From assembly GCA_015039365.1 (NCBI GenBank), contig WION01000004.1:1-64000 (forward strand): a stretch of 64,000 nucleotides of DNA, given 5' to 3'. Source of the stretch: Amanita rubescens (lineage: Eukaryota; Basidiomycota; Agaricomycetes; Agaricales; Amanitaceae). Numbering within the stretch: the stretch's first letter is position 1; each line of letters begins with the position of its first letter. The translations under genes and the position numbers were made by a program. The notes beneath the pieces are model-generated. The model did not search any database. It had not been told where the DNA came from and saw only the letters and a list, made by a program, of their open reading frames with translations. Below, in pieces: positions 1 to 12,147 of the stretch.

Positions 1-1528
1 AAAATGCTTGGGAAATAAATAATCATTCTCATACCCTACCTGTTATTCTCAATGCGTTGCAAAATCTGGATGCAGAGCGAGAAGAGAATATTGAATTTAT
101 CCTGTATTGCGTGGATCTGATGCATACCATTCCGTCCAAAATTATCATCAATTCGCTAAAACCGAATCCGCTGCCTCCACTTTTACAGATAGCCTCGCAA
201 ACCAAGGATCGGTCGCTCATCATTGCGTCGTTGACTGCTCTTACTTACATTTTATCGAATCCCCCGAACGCCTCAGCCATTACGTCAACGTCTCCTGCCC
301 TAGCGCTTCAATACGATATTTGCCCCTCGTCGTTGATAGGCCTTTGGTTGATGCATCTCTGAACTACCTCTATACGCATATATCTCACGTCTCGATGGCA
401 AGGGCTTTCCTTCTGCATCCTGAAATGCCAAGAGTACTCAAGTTGTTGGTGAATGTCCTGATCGCTGAACAGCCATCTTTGCAAGAAAAGGTCACATTGG
501 ACGTTACGGGTTCAATCCAGACCGTCCCTTCTGGTCATCTTTCAACTAGAAACCACGAGCTTACAAAGGAAGAGTTGGATGCTCTGATCGAACTGCCTGA
601 GCCACAGAGGTGCTACGACTGGTACGTTTCGGTCGGCACTAGGGATATTAAGTTTACCATTGAACAACAGGATGCGAACCATGTTCGTTGCAAAACGGAC
701 GGAGTCGTAACCCAAGTGGATTTCTGGAATCTGTACAAGGACACCTTTACGCCTTACATAGACAATATCCCTTGCTCGTGGCGTCGGATGTTATCAAAAA
801 CGTCAATGCGTCTTTCCCGCAGCGCAAGCAATGGTTCTACAAGACCCTGTACAACGCTTTGTTGTTCAAGGAGTGGATCGGCGGAAAGATTCTTTGGTTA
901 CGGATCGTTTCCACTGCATATGGGATCGCTTTCAATGCTCTACGTCGCCTTTTGCGTCCACAAGTGAATTATATGATCACGTATTACAACACTTGGTAGA
1001 TGCGGAAGCAACGGAACTGCCCTGCTTATGGGGATCTTGTCCGAGGGAAACACTCCAAAATCAGCTCTTCGGTCCCATGTCTTGACACATTTGTCGAGCA
1101 CAGCAATTACAAAAACACCCGTCGCAAAGCGACCATTACATTATCTGCTGGTTCTCACTATCCCATGGAAACTCCTACGACGCGTCCACCGCCTCCGCCT
1201 CGCAATACCGTTATCACATACGAAAAACCGAACGCGGATCCGTCGCATACGTCCCTAACAGCACTACTTGTATTACGGATCTTATTCCGGACATCATTCG
1301 CTTCTGCTGATGCAGCTCCTCGAGCCGACGCCGAGCACTACGGATTCCCTGGGATGTTGGAGGATACGGATGATCAGGAAGCGACGATGTACGCGACCAG
1401 AGTAGTGAGCGAGAAGGGGAGAGGCGTGGAAGGCGAGCATTTGTGGGCGTTCGGCGTCTATTAGAGGTGTGATGATCAAAGACGAAGTACTGATGGGGTG
1501 GGTGACAGAGATGATTGACGCAGTTTGA
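1..1528 (+). CDS. RSC9: RSC9/ARID2-like chromatin remodelling subunit, C-terminal part
   Basis: The gene enters from the left edge, so its start and any ARID domain are not visible. What is seen is a helical-repeat stretch, then an RFX-like winged-helix segment (QVDFWNLYKDTF, about 710-750), then two C2H2-like zinc fingers: FHC...QC...H...H at about 920-995 and LPCLWGSC...LRSHVLTH at about 1015-1090. A short intron runs 622-670. The reading frame must change several times (near 330, 692-695, 769-771, 820-822, 1045-1047, about 1145 and about 1430), each consistent with one missing base, usually in a homopolymer. The conserved tail ends GWVTEMIDAV and stops at 1526-1528. Family knowledge: RSC9/ARID2 proteins belong to RSC/PBAF-type SWI/SNF remodellers in the nucleus. 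The product name is a recollection of this domain order in basidiomycetes, not a search result. The breaks look like sequence errors, but a decayed copy cannot be excluded. Confidence 0.7.
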
Positions 1529-2070
1529 TGGTGGCGCGTGTGGCGCGGTCGAGGACTCAGTAGTGTATATGTACATACGACGTACGCGCAATGTAGACGC
1601 AGCGACCGTGCGCCGGACCGATGCGCGCCGTGCGCGAGGCAAATCTTTCAGCGCGATAGTCGGTCCTGAGCGCTGAGCGCTGAGTGCCTAGTGCCTGGCG
1701 CGAGCGATGGTAACGCGTCCTGAAGTGACGTCACGCGCGGGGTTCCGTCCTCCGAGCCAGCTAGAAAAAAAATTTGTCTGTCCGTATCTAGTTGGGCGTC
1801 TAACGAGCCTAACTTTGTTCACTTCTCTTTGCATTTTGCTTGTAAGCCTCCGCAGGACACGGCTCTCGATGGGCTATATCTTGAGTGCCTAGCTTTGAGC
1901 TTTTCGCCCATCTTTACAACCCTGTCTATTATCGATAAGGTTACTCGGTGAATGGCTCGGTGAATACTTTCCCGTTTCGCAAGGATTTCATTTTTCTCAA
2001 CCCTATCGGAACTTCACGCAACTTTTTTATCAACCCTCTGTCAACCTCTCTGACTGCGAGTTTCGTTCCG
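1529..2070. other. Intergenic region with GC-rich direct-repeat patch
   Basis: This 542 bp lies between the RSC9-like stop and the glycine dehydrogenase start. No coding signal is convincing. A short GC-rich patch at about 1668-1705 has imperfect repeats of the form GAGCGCT/GAGTGCCTAGTGCCTG. The last 250 bp should hold the promoter and 5' leader of the glycine dehydrogenase gene; the reading frame is open upstream of its ATG, back to 1948. Confidence 0.5.
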
Positions 2071-5000
2071 ATGGTTTTTCTACGCTGTTCCTCAGTCGTA
2101 GGGCGCATTTCCACCTTGTCTCGCCCCTTGAGACTTAGCCGAGGTTTTGCGAGCCTGAGAAAGCCCGCTTCTCTGTTCTCTCCCCTTGACACTTTCCCAG
2201 AGCGACATATCGGTCCTGATGACGCCGAGACCTCGAAAATGTTATCGAAGCTGGGCTATAGCTCCATGGAAGCCTTTATCGGTGAAACTGTTCCTCAAAA
2301 AATCAGAGTACCTGCGTCCTTTTTAGATAACACCGCTATGCCTGCTCTCAGCGAATCACAACTGCATGAGAGAGCAAAGGCATTGGGAGCTTTGAACAAG
2401 CCTCATAAAAATTACATTGGTATGGGTTATCATGCAGCAGTAGTTCCGCCCGTCATCCTGCGCAACGTATGTCATATCTCAACCACTGTGTTAAAGACAT
2501 GGTACTGAAACCTCGACTTTCCAGGTTCTGGAAAATCCGCTTGGTACACTCCCTACACCCTATCAGCCTGAGATAGCGCAGGGTATGTCGGATATGGTAT
2601 GCGTTATCTCAAATTAAATATACAAATACAGGTCGCCTGGAATCTCTCTTAATTTCCAGACCATGGTCATGTCATTAACCTCTATGGATGTCGCAAATGC
2701 TTCCTTGTTAGATGAAGCAACTGCAGCAGCCGAAGCCATGGTTATGGCGTTCGCTTCGACTTCTCAGAAGAAGCGAATATTCATAGTGGACTCTGGCATC
2801 TTGCCTCAAACTCTTGCTGTCCTTCACCCGTGCAAAAGGCTTTGGGATTGAATTAGTTATTGGAGACTCCTTCAACCTCATCAAGAATGATGCGATCATA
2901 TCAATTGTTGTGGTGTTCTTGTTCAGTATCCCGATGTTGATGGAAAGATCAAAGATTTCAGTTCCTTGGCGCAGATTGTTCACTCTGCGGGAGGCCTAGT
3001 GGCATGTGCCACGGACTTACTGGCTTTAACCATGCTTAAACCTCCCGGCGAATGGGGGCAGACATCGTCCTCGGCAATTCTGGACGTTTCGGAGTTCCTC
3101 CTGGTTATGGGGGCCCGCAGGCGGCATTTTTTGCCGTGAAAGATGCTTTGAAAAGGAAGATGCCCGGTCGATTGATCGGTCGTAGCCGTGACGCCAGCGG
3201 AAACCCCGCGTACAGGCTGGCCTTGCAAAGTAAGCAAAAAAGTATCTTGTCCAACACCGCCTGATTTTTTTGGCAGCACGGGAACAGCATATTCGCCGCG
3301 AGAAAGCTACTAGCAATATTTGCACTAGTCAGGCTTTGCTTGCGAATATGGCAGCTATGTATGCGATCTATCATGGACGAGATGGCCTCAGTCGGATTGC
3401 AAACAAGGTTCACGGATTCGCGCAGGTCTTCAAAAACTTAGTCGAAAGATTTGGCTACAAAGCCGAGAATGACCATTTCTTTGACACGGTCACTTAGACG
3501 TGACTTCCGTCGTCGCAGATGCTGAGGCTGTCCATGCTGCTTCTCTTGCTGCAGGCATTAACTTGCGTCGGGTTGACGAGAAACGCGTTGGCGTCACGTT
3601 CGACGAAAGTATCACTCCTGGAGACTTGTTATCGCTCGTTAATGGCCTTCGCTTCCGCCGCCTCTAAGCCAACTTTGTCCGTGGCAGATCTAGAGCCTGT
3701 TGAATCGCAGGCTATTCCAGAAGGATTACGTCGCACGTCAGATTTTCTGCCACATCCAGTTTTCAACAAACACCATTCGGAGACAGAAATGCTTCGTTAC
3801 ATATTCCATCTCTCGTCGAAGGATGTTGGACTTGTCCACTCAATGATACCTCTAGGAAGTTGTACCATGAAGTTGAACAGTACGAGTAGTATGATTCCAG
3901 TAACTTGGCCGGAGTTTTGGTGCTGCCCATCCATTCGCCCCTCACGACCAGGTTCAAGGATATAGTGCAATAATCAAGGTTTGTTTTTCTATGTTTCAAA
4001 ACGCTTTGGTTTGAAATGCAAGACAGGAATTGGAAAACGATTTGTGTAAAGTCACAGGATTCCACGCTGCTTCCCTGCAACCCAACTCTGGTGCTGCAGG
4101 CGAATACGCTGGTCTCTGTGTCATACGAGCATACCATGAATCTCGTAGCGAATCTCACCGCGACATCTGTTTAATACCCTTGAGTGCGCATGGCACTAAT
4201 CCTGCTGTAAGTTGGCATTATATAATGCACCCGATGTCCAAGCTTAACATATATTAGTCGGCCGTCATGGCAGGTCTCAAAGTCGTTGCTGTCAAAGTGA
4301 ACAGTGACGGCACTCTTGATTTGAATGACCTCAGAGCGAAAGCTGAGAAGCACAAAAATAATCTGGCAGCTTTCATGGTGAGATTGTCATTACCAAGTGG
4401 TGTGATTTTTACTAATTCCCCAACCAGATAACATACCCTTCAACATTCGGTGTTTTCGAGGATGGTGTACAAGAGGCGAGTGAGCTTAACGAGCGTCTTG
4501 TTGTTTAGCTGAATGTAGTCCCAGGCGTGCAAAATCATCCACGACAACGGTGGCCAAGTTTATCTTGACGGCAAGTTGTCGTTATATTTGCGTATAGCAT
4601 CTCTGACCGGGTTCAACAGGTGCAAATCTGAATGCGCAAATCGGTATCACCAACCCGGAAAAATGTGGCGGCGATGTGTGTCACCTCAATCTTCATAAAA
4701 CATTCTCAATGTAAGGTATTTCAACCTGAACCATAAACTTGTTAGACTGAATATCACATAGTCCGCATGGTGGCGGTGGTCCAGGTGTAGGGTGAGCGTA
4801 GCCGATAACTCACGAAAATCCACCCGTTCATTATTCGCAGGCCTATTTGTGTGGCGGAACATCTTGCACCGTTCCTTCCTACCCATCCCCACCTATCTTT
4901 CAAAAATGGGACCGCTATTGATGCTATCTCAGCAGCGCCTTTTGGAAGCGCTTCGATCCACCTGATTTCATGGGCCTATATACGGATGCTAGGTGGAAAA

Positions 5001-5823
5001 GGACTCTCAGATTCCTCCAAGATTGCCTTACTCAATGCCAATTATATGGCTGCTCGTCTTTCTGGTCATTATAGTCTACGGTTCAAGAACGAGAACGGTC
5101 GTGTTGCACATGAATTACTCATCGACTTGGCCGAATTCGACAAAGCCGCCGGACTTAAGGTTGCCGACTTCGCGAAACGTCTCCAGGTATATTTCCTATA
5201 TATTTACGTCGAGCTCATCTTATTTATATTGGCAGGATTACGGATTCCACCCTCCAACTTGTTCCTGGCCGATCTCAACATGCATGCTGATCGAACCAAC
5301 AGAATCAGAGACGCTGGACGAAATTGACAGGTAGTTTCCGTCCTTATGATATACTGCCTACTCACGACTTTCAGATTCTGTGACGCCATGGTTCAGATAC
5401 GCAAAGAAGCTCAGGAAATCATAGATGGAAAGCAACCTAGAGAAAACAATGTCCTGAAGAATGCTCCTCATCCTATGACCACCGTGGCCGTCGCTGATGC
5501 ACAGTGGAATCGGTACGCACGGGTGTCAGGCAATTGAGAAGCTCATACAAACAAACGTTTCAGACCATATTCTCGTCAAACTGCAGCGTATCCCTTACCT
5601 TGGTTGCTTGAGAAGAAAATGTGGCCGACAGTGGCACGAGTAGATGATGGTACGTTATTTTGGGTATTGTACGATTCTCGCATGAATAACATGGTTCTTA
5701 AACAGCATTTGGAGACTTGAATCTGGTTGTAAGTCCGCTCTTCAATCAATGAAAATAATGACGCTGATAGCAGCATAGTGCGACTGCCCGACGGTAGAGG
5801 AGGTGGCTTCACAGATTGATTAG
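2071..5823 (+). CDS. GCV2: Glycine dehydrogenase (decarboxylating), mitochondrial P-protein
   Basis: The P-protein of the glycine cleavage system is a PLP enzyme that decarboxylates glycine and passes the aminomethyl group to the lipoyl H-protein in the mitochondrial matrix. The start at 2071 gives an Arg/Ser-rich presequence followed by PERHIGPD, the usual P-protein beginning. Recognisable blocks follow in order: [32 protein letters not shown], then the PLP-lysine motif [16 protein letters not shown] (about 4690-4790) and the tail [10 protein letters not shown] with stop at 5821-5823. At least ten introns are visible, one of them GC-AG (4476-4524). Several single-base losses break the frame, for example in the G run at 3054-3058 and the TT at 3494-3495. 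In such a core enzyme these are most simply sequence errors. A glycine dehydrogenase gene is a known neighbour of A mating-type loci in mushrooms. Confidence 0.93.
4476..4524 (+). other. GC-AG intron in the glycine dehydrogenase gene
   Basis: Reading continues cleanly from the codons for VQE (ending 4475) to [13 protein letters not shown] (from 4525) only if the intron begins with GCGAGT at 4476 and ends with CCCAG at 4524. A GT donor at 4480 would leave the wrong phase. The exon side ends in GAG, close to the AG|GCAAGT context usual for this rare donor class. The intron is 49 nt. Confidence 0.7.
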
Positions 5824-5918
5824 ACTTTAGATACCTGGACTTTTGATTACCCCGTTCTATGTATGACATTAGACGACGATGGATTAGACCAAATACATAT
5901 ACTATAATCATATCGAGA

Positions 5919-8177
5919 CTACGAGACCTGGAACTCTTCATGTAGAGAAGTCCATAGGTCAGGCAGATGCTGTTGGATCCTTGACACAACTTCGTCCTGT
6001 CGACCAGCTTTTCGCGCAAACTTGAGCAAAATTCTAACGCTCTCCACATCGGCAGACACTCCGTCCTTTCCCATTTCTATGCACACGGTCTTGACAGCAT
6101 CGTTAAGACGTCCCAGGCGACAGAGACATTCGATCCAGGCATTCCAGTTGCGTTCGTTGAGTCTGAATCTATCTCTGGCCAGCCGCTGGCGGACTTGCTT
6201 CGCCACCTGCCAAGCACCCGCGTATCCACATGCGTCAAGGATAATACTAACGCTGACATGGTCGAACATGCCAGACAGGTACAACAGCTCCCAGACCCTA
6301 TATGCATCTCCAAAGCAACCGAGTCGCTGATACGTGTCCATCAACTGGTTCCATACGTGCGCATCGGGAGAGATATTGGCGTCTAAAGTGAGCAGATCAT
6401 GCACACGTCTGGTTGTTGCAATGATCGAAATGCGGAACTCGGCTCCGACATCGCCAGATATGTCACCCTCTATTTGACCCCCTTGGCTAAGTTGCGTCGC
6501 CAACAAAGCCAGCCGCTTCAATAGGATCGTATAAACCTCTGCTGTAATGGCAAATCCAGCTTGACGCATGTCCCTGACGATACCAAAGTAATCTATCAAG
6601 GAAGGAACATGAGTAATGCTCCCAAATGTGAGCTTGCTGAATGCGTGTAACACGACAGCATATCCCTTTTCGTCAAGGGCGGATCGATGCATATGGTAGG
6701 CATCGAGAGCATCTGCGGGCTGTTCGGTGTTTCGCATGTGGAGCACGATGATGGAAGAGGCGGTGATGCTGTCATTTTTAGAAACTCCACGAACATCCAT
6801 GTCTTCAAGCAGCGACATAGCAACTGGAAAGTATTTTTGGATATTGGATGATGAGGCAAGTCCGCGTAAAAGCATATGGTAAATGTTGAGATCTGGGCCT
6901 GCAGAATGGTCCAGGTACGATGCCTTATCTTCAGCAGCTATGTCAGAAGGGTGGCAGCTTGATAACCCTTGGTATAAGAGAATCGCTTTGTCGAGTGATA
7001 TCTCTGGGGGCTCATCACCAATCTTTTGGCACAGGGATTTGATAAGAGGTGCAACCGAAGGGGCATCTGGCTTCAGGCCTTCGCTTTTGGCACGATCGAA
7101 TAAAGCGAGGGCGCCGTCGATATGACCAGTGCGGGCACAGTTATCAATGAGCCTGGAGTAAACGTCGATAGAAGGTTTTAGCTCCAGTTCTTTCTCGACG
7201 TATTCAAGATCTGATAACGTGCTCGAATGTCTTAACAATGCTCTGACAGTCGCCGGATCGGCCTTGCATCCTTCTTTCTCCAACGAACGGAATGTTTCCA
7301 TCGCTCCCTTGACACCGTAGTACTGTGATGCACGGGATAGCTTGAAAATCCAGCTGAGATTTTGCTCGTCCCCGGGTTGGACTTTGGGAAATTGCCGTTC
7401 GAACAGTGATTGTATCTGCCTGGCGTAAGCAAACATGCCGCGATCTGCATACCCCGAAAATAACATGTCTGACAAGGTCTGATCGTAAGGAAGACCTTCA
7501 AGCTTCATGTCCTGGAGGATCGTCGAGAAAACGGCGAGATGAGGTACTTTTTCCTCCTCCGTAGCATATTGCCAACGAGCGCGAACGAGTATTCTGAAAG
7601 TTTCAACGACAGGCTTGCACCCAGCCTTTCGCATTGAAAGAACCATATTCCGCATCTGTTTGAAGGATCCCAATTCCGAACAGGCTTCGAGTACGACGTG
7701 ATATTGATCGATAGTCGGTCCAAAGTTTCCCGGACGTGATGGTATGTGCAGAAGCCATCGATACAATGTTTGCATGTTTCCATTCTTTTTAAGAGCGTGG
7801 AGAATAATAGTGTGGATATCGGGGGATGGCTCGACACCGAACACGGACGACATATCTGCCAAAATGTCTTCAATCCGTTGCAGGTCTGCGGGTCTGCCGG
7901 ATTCCCCGAGTTTTTGTAAAATGACTATGAGGTGATGCTTGTTCAGCGGTGGGGCAACATGAACGTTTTTGCGCCATTCCTGGAGTTGTCTTACTAGGGC
8001 AGGGTAGTTGTAATGGATAGCATGGGGATGTTCTGGTGCCCTGAGTTCGTCTACAAGAGTACTGAGGTCATTTGGGAAAAGGTTATGGACATATCGACTG
8101 GGCAGAAAACCAGGATTTTTTAGACGAGAAAGGGGACGGAATCCGATGGAGCGAGTCAGGACATTGCTGAAGGACAT
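5919..8177 (-). CDS. Mitochondrial pentatricopeptide repeat (PPR) protein
   Basis: A single uninterrupted frame of 752 residues, unusual in this intron-rich neighbourhood. The N-terminus (MSFSNVLTRSIGFRPLSR) is basic, hydroxylated and lacks acidic residues, as expected for a mitochondrial presequence. The body contains repeated helical pairs of PPR type, such as DVYSRLIDNCARTGHIDGAL (about residues 335-355), ETFRILVRARW, EVYTILLKRLALL and HVWNQLMDTYQRLG. Family knowledge: PPR proteins bind organellar RNA one base per repeat and act in mitochondrial transcript processing, stability or translation. I cannot tell which yeast or human PPR protein it matches. It is convergent with the glycine dehydrogenase gene, with stops about 95 bp apart, and divergent from SEC61-gamma with only 78 bp between start codons, so the two probably share a promoter. 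Confidence 0.9.
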   Translation of the reverse strand: MSFSNVLTRSIGFRPLSRLKNPGFLPSRYVHNLFPNDLSTLVDELRAPEHPHAIHYNYPALVRQLQEWRKNVHVAPPLNKHHLIVILQKLGESGRPADLQRIEDILADMSSVFGVEPSPDIHTIILHALKKNGNMQTLYRWLLHIPSRPGNFGPTIDQYHVVLEACSELGSFKQMRNMVLSMRKAGCKPVVETFRILVRARWQYATEEEKVPHLAVFSTILQDMKLEGLPYDQTLSDMLFSGYADRGMFAYARQIQSLFERQFPKVQPGDEQNLSWIFKLSRASQYYGVKGAMETFRSLEKEGCKADPATVRALLRHSSTLSDLEYVEKELELKPSIDVYSRLIDNCARTGHIDGALALFDRAKSEGLKPDAPSVAPLIKSLCQKIGDEPPEISLDKAILLYQGLSSCHPSDIAAEDKASYLDHSAGPDLNIYHMLLRGLASSSNIQKYFPVAMSLLEDMDVRGVSKNDSITASSIIVLHMRNTEQPADALDAYHMHRSALDEKGYAVVLHAFSKLTFGSITHVPSLIDYFGIVRDMRQAGFAITAEVYTILLKRLALLATQLSQGGQIEGDISGDVGAEFRISIIATTRRVHDLLTLDANISPDAHVWNQLMDTYQRLGCFGDAYRVWELLYLSGMFDHVSVSIILDACGYAGAWQVAKQVRQRLARDRFRLNERNWNAWIECLCRLGRLNDAVKTVCIEMGKDGVSADVESVRILLKFARKAGRQDEVVSRIQQHLPDLWTSLHEEFQVS

Positions 8178-8255
8178 TCATGCATGGAGATGCGTGTGTC
8201 GTGAGAATGCCACGCTACATCACATTTCTACTTCCTCCCACCATCACTCTTCCCA

Positions 8256-8668
8256 ATGTCTGAAAAGCTTCGCGAGTTCATGGAAGTTCCCCAGCAGTTT
8301 GTCCGGGATGGTAATCAAGTATGTGCTGTTGCAGTTGCCTCGACTGGCTCTAACGACCTCTTCTGTTAGTTTGTGACACGTTGTACAAAACCTTCGCAGA
8401 AGGGTAAGGCTAAAGTTCATGCCATGCGGGCCTCGGCGCCTGACATTGTTGCAGAATTTCTCCAGATCTGCAGAGCGGTCGCAGTTGGATTTGCAGTCAT
8501 TGGATTTATTGGGTATTTCGTGAAACTCATCCACATCCCAATGTACGCCCTCCGCCTTTTCTTGCATTAATGTCAACTAATTTTCTTGCTAGAAACAATA
8601 TCCTCGTGTATGTGCTTCTCATGTCATATTGACCGTCGAGCTGACTTTGGTGCAGCGGAGGTGCCTAA
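8256..8668 (+). CDS. SSS1: Protein transport protein SEC61 subunit gamma
   Basis: This is the small tail-anchored subunit of the ER translocon. Five exons reconstruct it: 8256-8318, 8370-8403, 8455-8542, 8593-8607 and 8656-8668. The product begins [20 protein letters not shown], has the family core [20 protein letters not shown] followed by [15 protein letters not shown], and ends VGGA with stop at 8666-8668. The total is 71 codons, the normal size. Exon 4 is only 15 nt and exon 5 only 13 nt. SEC61-gamma is one of the genes repeatedly found close to the HD mating-type locus in Agaricomycetes, which fits OCT1 and HD1/HD2 about 8-12 kb downstream. Confidence 0.95.
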
Positions 8669-8825
8669 TCGCTGCCTTTACCTACTTTATAGTCGTCTGT
8701 TGTTGATTGTGGGATACGAATATATGGAGACTAATGCGTTGTTGATATCGTTCAAGCTTAACATTGAGCAAAGAATGGGTACCCGTCACGAATCCAAAAG
8801 TTGATAATTATACCACATGCAAAAA

Positions 8826-11800
8826 TCAAAATTCAATGGGCCCATCTACCAATAACAACCCGAATCGTGATCCGGGCTTCACAACGGATATAGCAGGCTG
8901 GTACTGGGTATCTGAAACTGGCATGCCGAAAGGTAATAGGAAGCTCTGCTTGTCGTCTGGCGGACGATCCAGTATATTGTATGACAAAAGGGGAGAAAGA
9001 AGGTTTTGGCAACGAGCCAAGGTCTCCGCTGCCGCTTTTTCAGAGCTAGCAACACCTGCACTCCGCTGAAATTAAAACGCATGAGTTCATGATGCAACAC
9101 ACTGTCAATTAGAACCCTGACCTCCTTGAGCCTCTTCGCAAGTTCCTGGTGGACGTCATGCCAATCTTCCCCGTGCCGTTTCACAATTTGTTGTAAGATA
9201 GCAAGGTCAAAAGCCACTTGGTCCTTTGACTCAGGCTGCGGCCTCGCGAGATACCGTGAAACGAAAGATTTGAGTGTCGCATGGACCACCTGGTTGCGTT
9301 TTGCAAGATCCCGAGGGAGACCTAATTGTAAAGTAGACGTCGACAGAGCAATTAATGAACGAAGGAGATCTGTTGATAGTCCTTTTACTTTACACAGGCG
9401 TAAGTCTTTAGGTCATCCCGACAGAGGTCAACTTACATTTCATTAAACTTAATGGCAGTGATTTGACGTCGTGAGCCAAGCTCGTCGATGCAATATATTC
9501 TCTCCAGCGATCGAGCGTCTTGTCGTATAGACTTTCCAGACTTTGGCGGAACTCTGACAAAATCATGTCAGACGTGCTCAGCGGGAGTGACTCGGAACGC
9601 TACCTCGAGCAACATCAGGCGCGCAACCGATAAGGGTTATGAAACAGGACGATGACGTGAGTTCGGCCAGCACCATATAAAGGAAGGCAAATCCTCGACC
9701 TGCGTTTTCTGCGCGGGTTGAGTATTCAATAACAAAGTAAAGTTATCGCTCTGACCTTGCAGGGATTCTTCACTTTCCTTCAATGTGCGTACGACAGCCT
9801 GGCACAATTTTTTGGCCAAGGGGCGATATTCTTCCACCAAGTTATCAACAAGATCCCTATACTTTGGTTAGCTGAATACGAACTCGGACGACCAAGGTCA
9901 CCTGCTGTCTTCTGCCCCGCTAGACATGGAAGAGATGTCATCTTGGATAGAGCGAGCGCAAGTTTCAAGCGTTCCCATCACATTATCCAAAAGACGTGTG
10001 CGGTGCAGAAGTCGTTTCCGCAATGCAGAATAATGTTTCTCAAATGGATTGTGTTTCGATCCCAGTCCTAGCTGAGAATGCTGAGGTATTGATGGAATAT
10101 GATATAGATAGCCCATTGGGGAATCTGAAAAAACTGATGAGTAGATCTCATGTAGATCTCAGAAGCGAAAGTACCTATACTGTTGTCTTCTTTTCCTTCT
10201 CCAATGGTGGCGATCACAGACTTGAGTTCCATGCTAAATATTTCGTGGGCATTTTGCAAACCAATCTTCCACAACTCCAGAATCCGTTGCCGAAAGTGGT
10301 CGTCCAGAGCATTCAAAATGAGCAGTGCCTCCTTTGGTTTGGTTTGGGAACCTGATATCCATTTCCGAACTGATGTTTTGATGCACCAGACGTCTTTCAC
10401 GCTCTGTAACCGCTCTAACCATGGCTGGAATGAACTTTTCATTTTGTTGATTGACTCGGTAAGCCATTTGTCAAGCTTGGTGGATAGATCAACTTGGGAT
10501 ATCATGGAGAAACTAGAACCAAGATCCACATAGGGCTTGTATGTTTTGAGGTTTGGCGGAAGAAGTTGCAGTTGAATAGGTGATGGAAGAGTTGCAAGGA
10601 CAGACAGTGTCGAAAGGCAAAGCTCTGATGGAAGTACGGCCGATCCAGCAGATTCATCACTATCGGGCTGCATAAATTTTAGCACATTGTACATCATCGA
10701 CCTTGCCGGAGCCTCATTATCAAATATATCGCGAGCCAGTTTCACAGTATGTACCACGATCAGGAGGACAGTTTGCATAGCATCCTTTACATCCTGAACA
10801 GGCGATGTTTGGGATGATATAGCGAACGATATTGAGTTAGAACTGGAATGCGAGTGGGCATGGCCATTAGCGGTTATTGGGTTCTGATTAAACTGATGAG
10901 AAAGAGCCCCCACTAGTGCCCTCGTACGCTGGTTAAGAAAGTCCGAAAATGCATCCGTTAAGGGACGCGAATCCAACAGGCACAGAGATACAAGGGCCGC
11001 GCAGGCGTCCTAGATGCGGTTCAACAAAGTATGTTAATGGGGTATATTGGAACATACCTCTGATGGGATGTCAAATACGCGTAAGGACAGAGTCGCCTTG
11101 TGGATAATTTGGGGGCGATGTTGAGATACAACATCCCATTGGCGTTGTATCAGAGGGAATTCTGACTAGTAGTCGGCTGTTGTAATTCTTTCCTTGCTAT
11201 CAATGAACGCTTGACTCACTGGCACATCAATACCTCGGTGTTGCCAAGCTCCCTCTGGCTCGTTATCGCGTAACAAGGCTCTATGAACCACCCGAACTAA
11301 TAGGAATAACCAAGTAGCTGGAAAATACTTTTTTCGCTCGATGAGGCGCCAAAGGTTTTCAGGAGCGTCGATTAATAACTTGACATGAGCGGCAAGCTGC
11401 TGGAGAGCATGAAGGTGTACGTCTAATCTGGTTCAGATAGACGAACGATATAAGGAAGGGCCATACCTGTGTCTCTCTGGGAGGGTAAACCCTTCAGAAC
11501 AGGAGGGTCTTGTTGACGAAGTATGGCAGCCTTGCTCTCGCTCAAGGCGTCCAACACTTTTTCTGATGACTTTGACATGGATATAATGGAAGTCGATGCT
11601 TGCAGAATATCGCGATACCGTTCACTGCACTTTCATTCGTACCTCAAAATATATTTTTTCACCTTGAACCAGAATTACGCACCCAACCATGAGTCTTAAT
11701 TCTTGCTGCTTTTGATCAGCTTCGGCCCTAGACTGCGGTAAGAAACCAAGACGACAGCGCAAGCCACCAGCACGTACCTTAGTTTGTGTTGGAAACCCTT

Positions 11801-12001
11801 CACTTCTGATATTGTACATTTTGCAAAGAGCTCTTCCGGATTGACATTAACATTGTCATTTTGTGACCTAAAGGAATCGGAGCGCTGGTAGCCCGGAGTC
11901 ACCATTGCTGATTGCTTGGGAGAGATAGTCTCTGGAGCACGTCCATCGAGTGTTACCGACAGTGCAGAACTAGCGGATAATGGTGCAGCTTGTTGGAACA
12001 T
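8826..12001 (-). CDS. COG1: Conserved oligomeric Golgi complex subunit 1
   Basis: COG is the tethering complex for retrograde vesicles at the Golgi; COG1 belongs to its lobe A. The start at 12001 gives a short disordered leader and then the conserved N-terminal block PEELFAKCTISEVKGFQHKL, which continues after an intron as DQKQQELRLMVGERYRDILQ. Further exons include the long one at about 10068-10976 (SRPLTDAFSDFLNQRTRALV near its beginning) and the region at 8879-9289 (RHGEDWHDVHQELAKRLKEV). The C-terminus reads PVSDTQYQPAISVVKPGSRF and stops at 8826. About ten exons are implied and I did not fix every junction; near 9010-9040 the frame changes, by an intron or a missing base. The gene lies head-to-tail with the TMEM115-like gene, 146 bp downstream of it. 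Confidence 0.87.
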
Positions 12002-12147
12002 AGGCGTACTACATTAGTGCTCCAACCACTGTTCCGTCACTGTTTATATAAGCAGCCTTAGCACAACATGGATAGCATTACCGTATCATAAACGAGAGAT
12101 GAAACTATCGTAGAGAATAAAATGTCGTACAAAATACATAACCACCA

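Noticed and set aside
1..5823. Interpretation of RSC9 and glycine dehydrogenase as true pseudogenes
   Set aside because: The same type of one-base homopolymer loss occurs in RPB2, which must be functional, so sequence error is more likely; the alternative is kept open in the findings.
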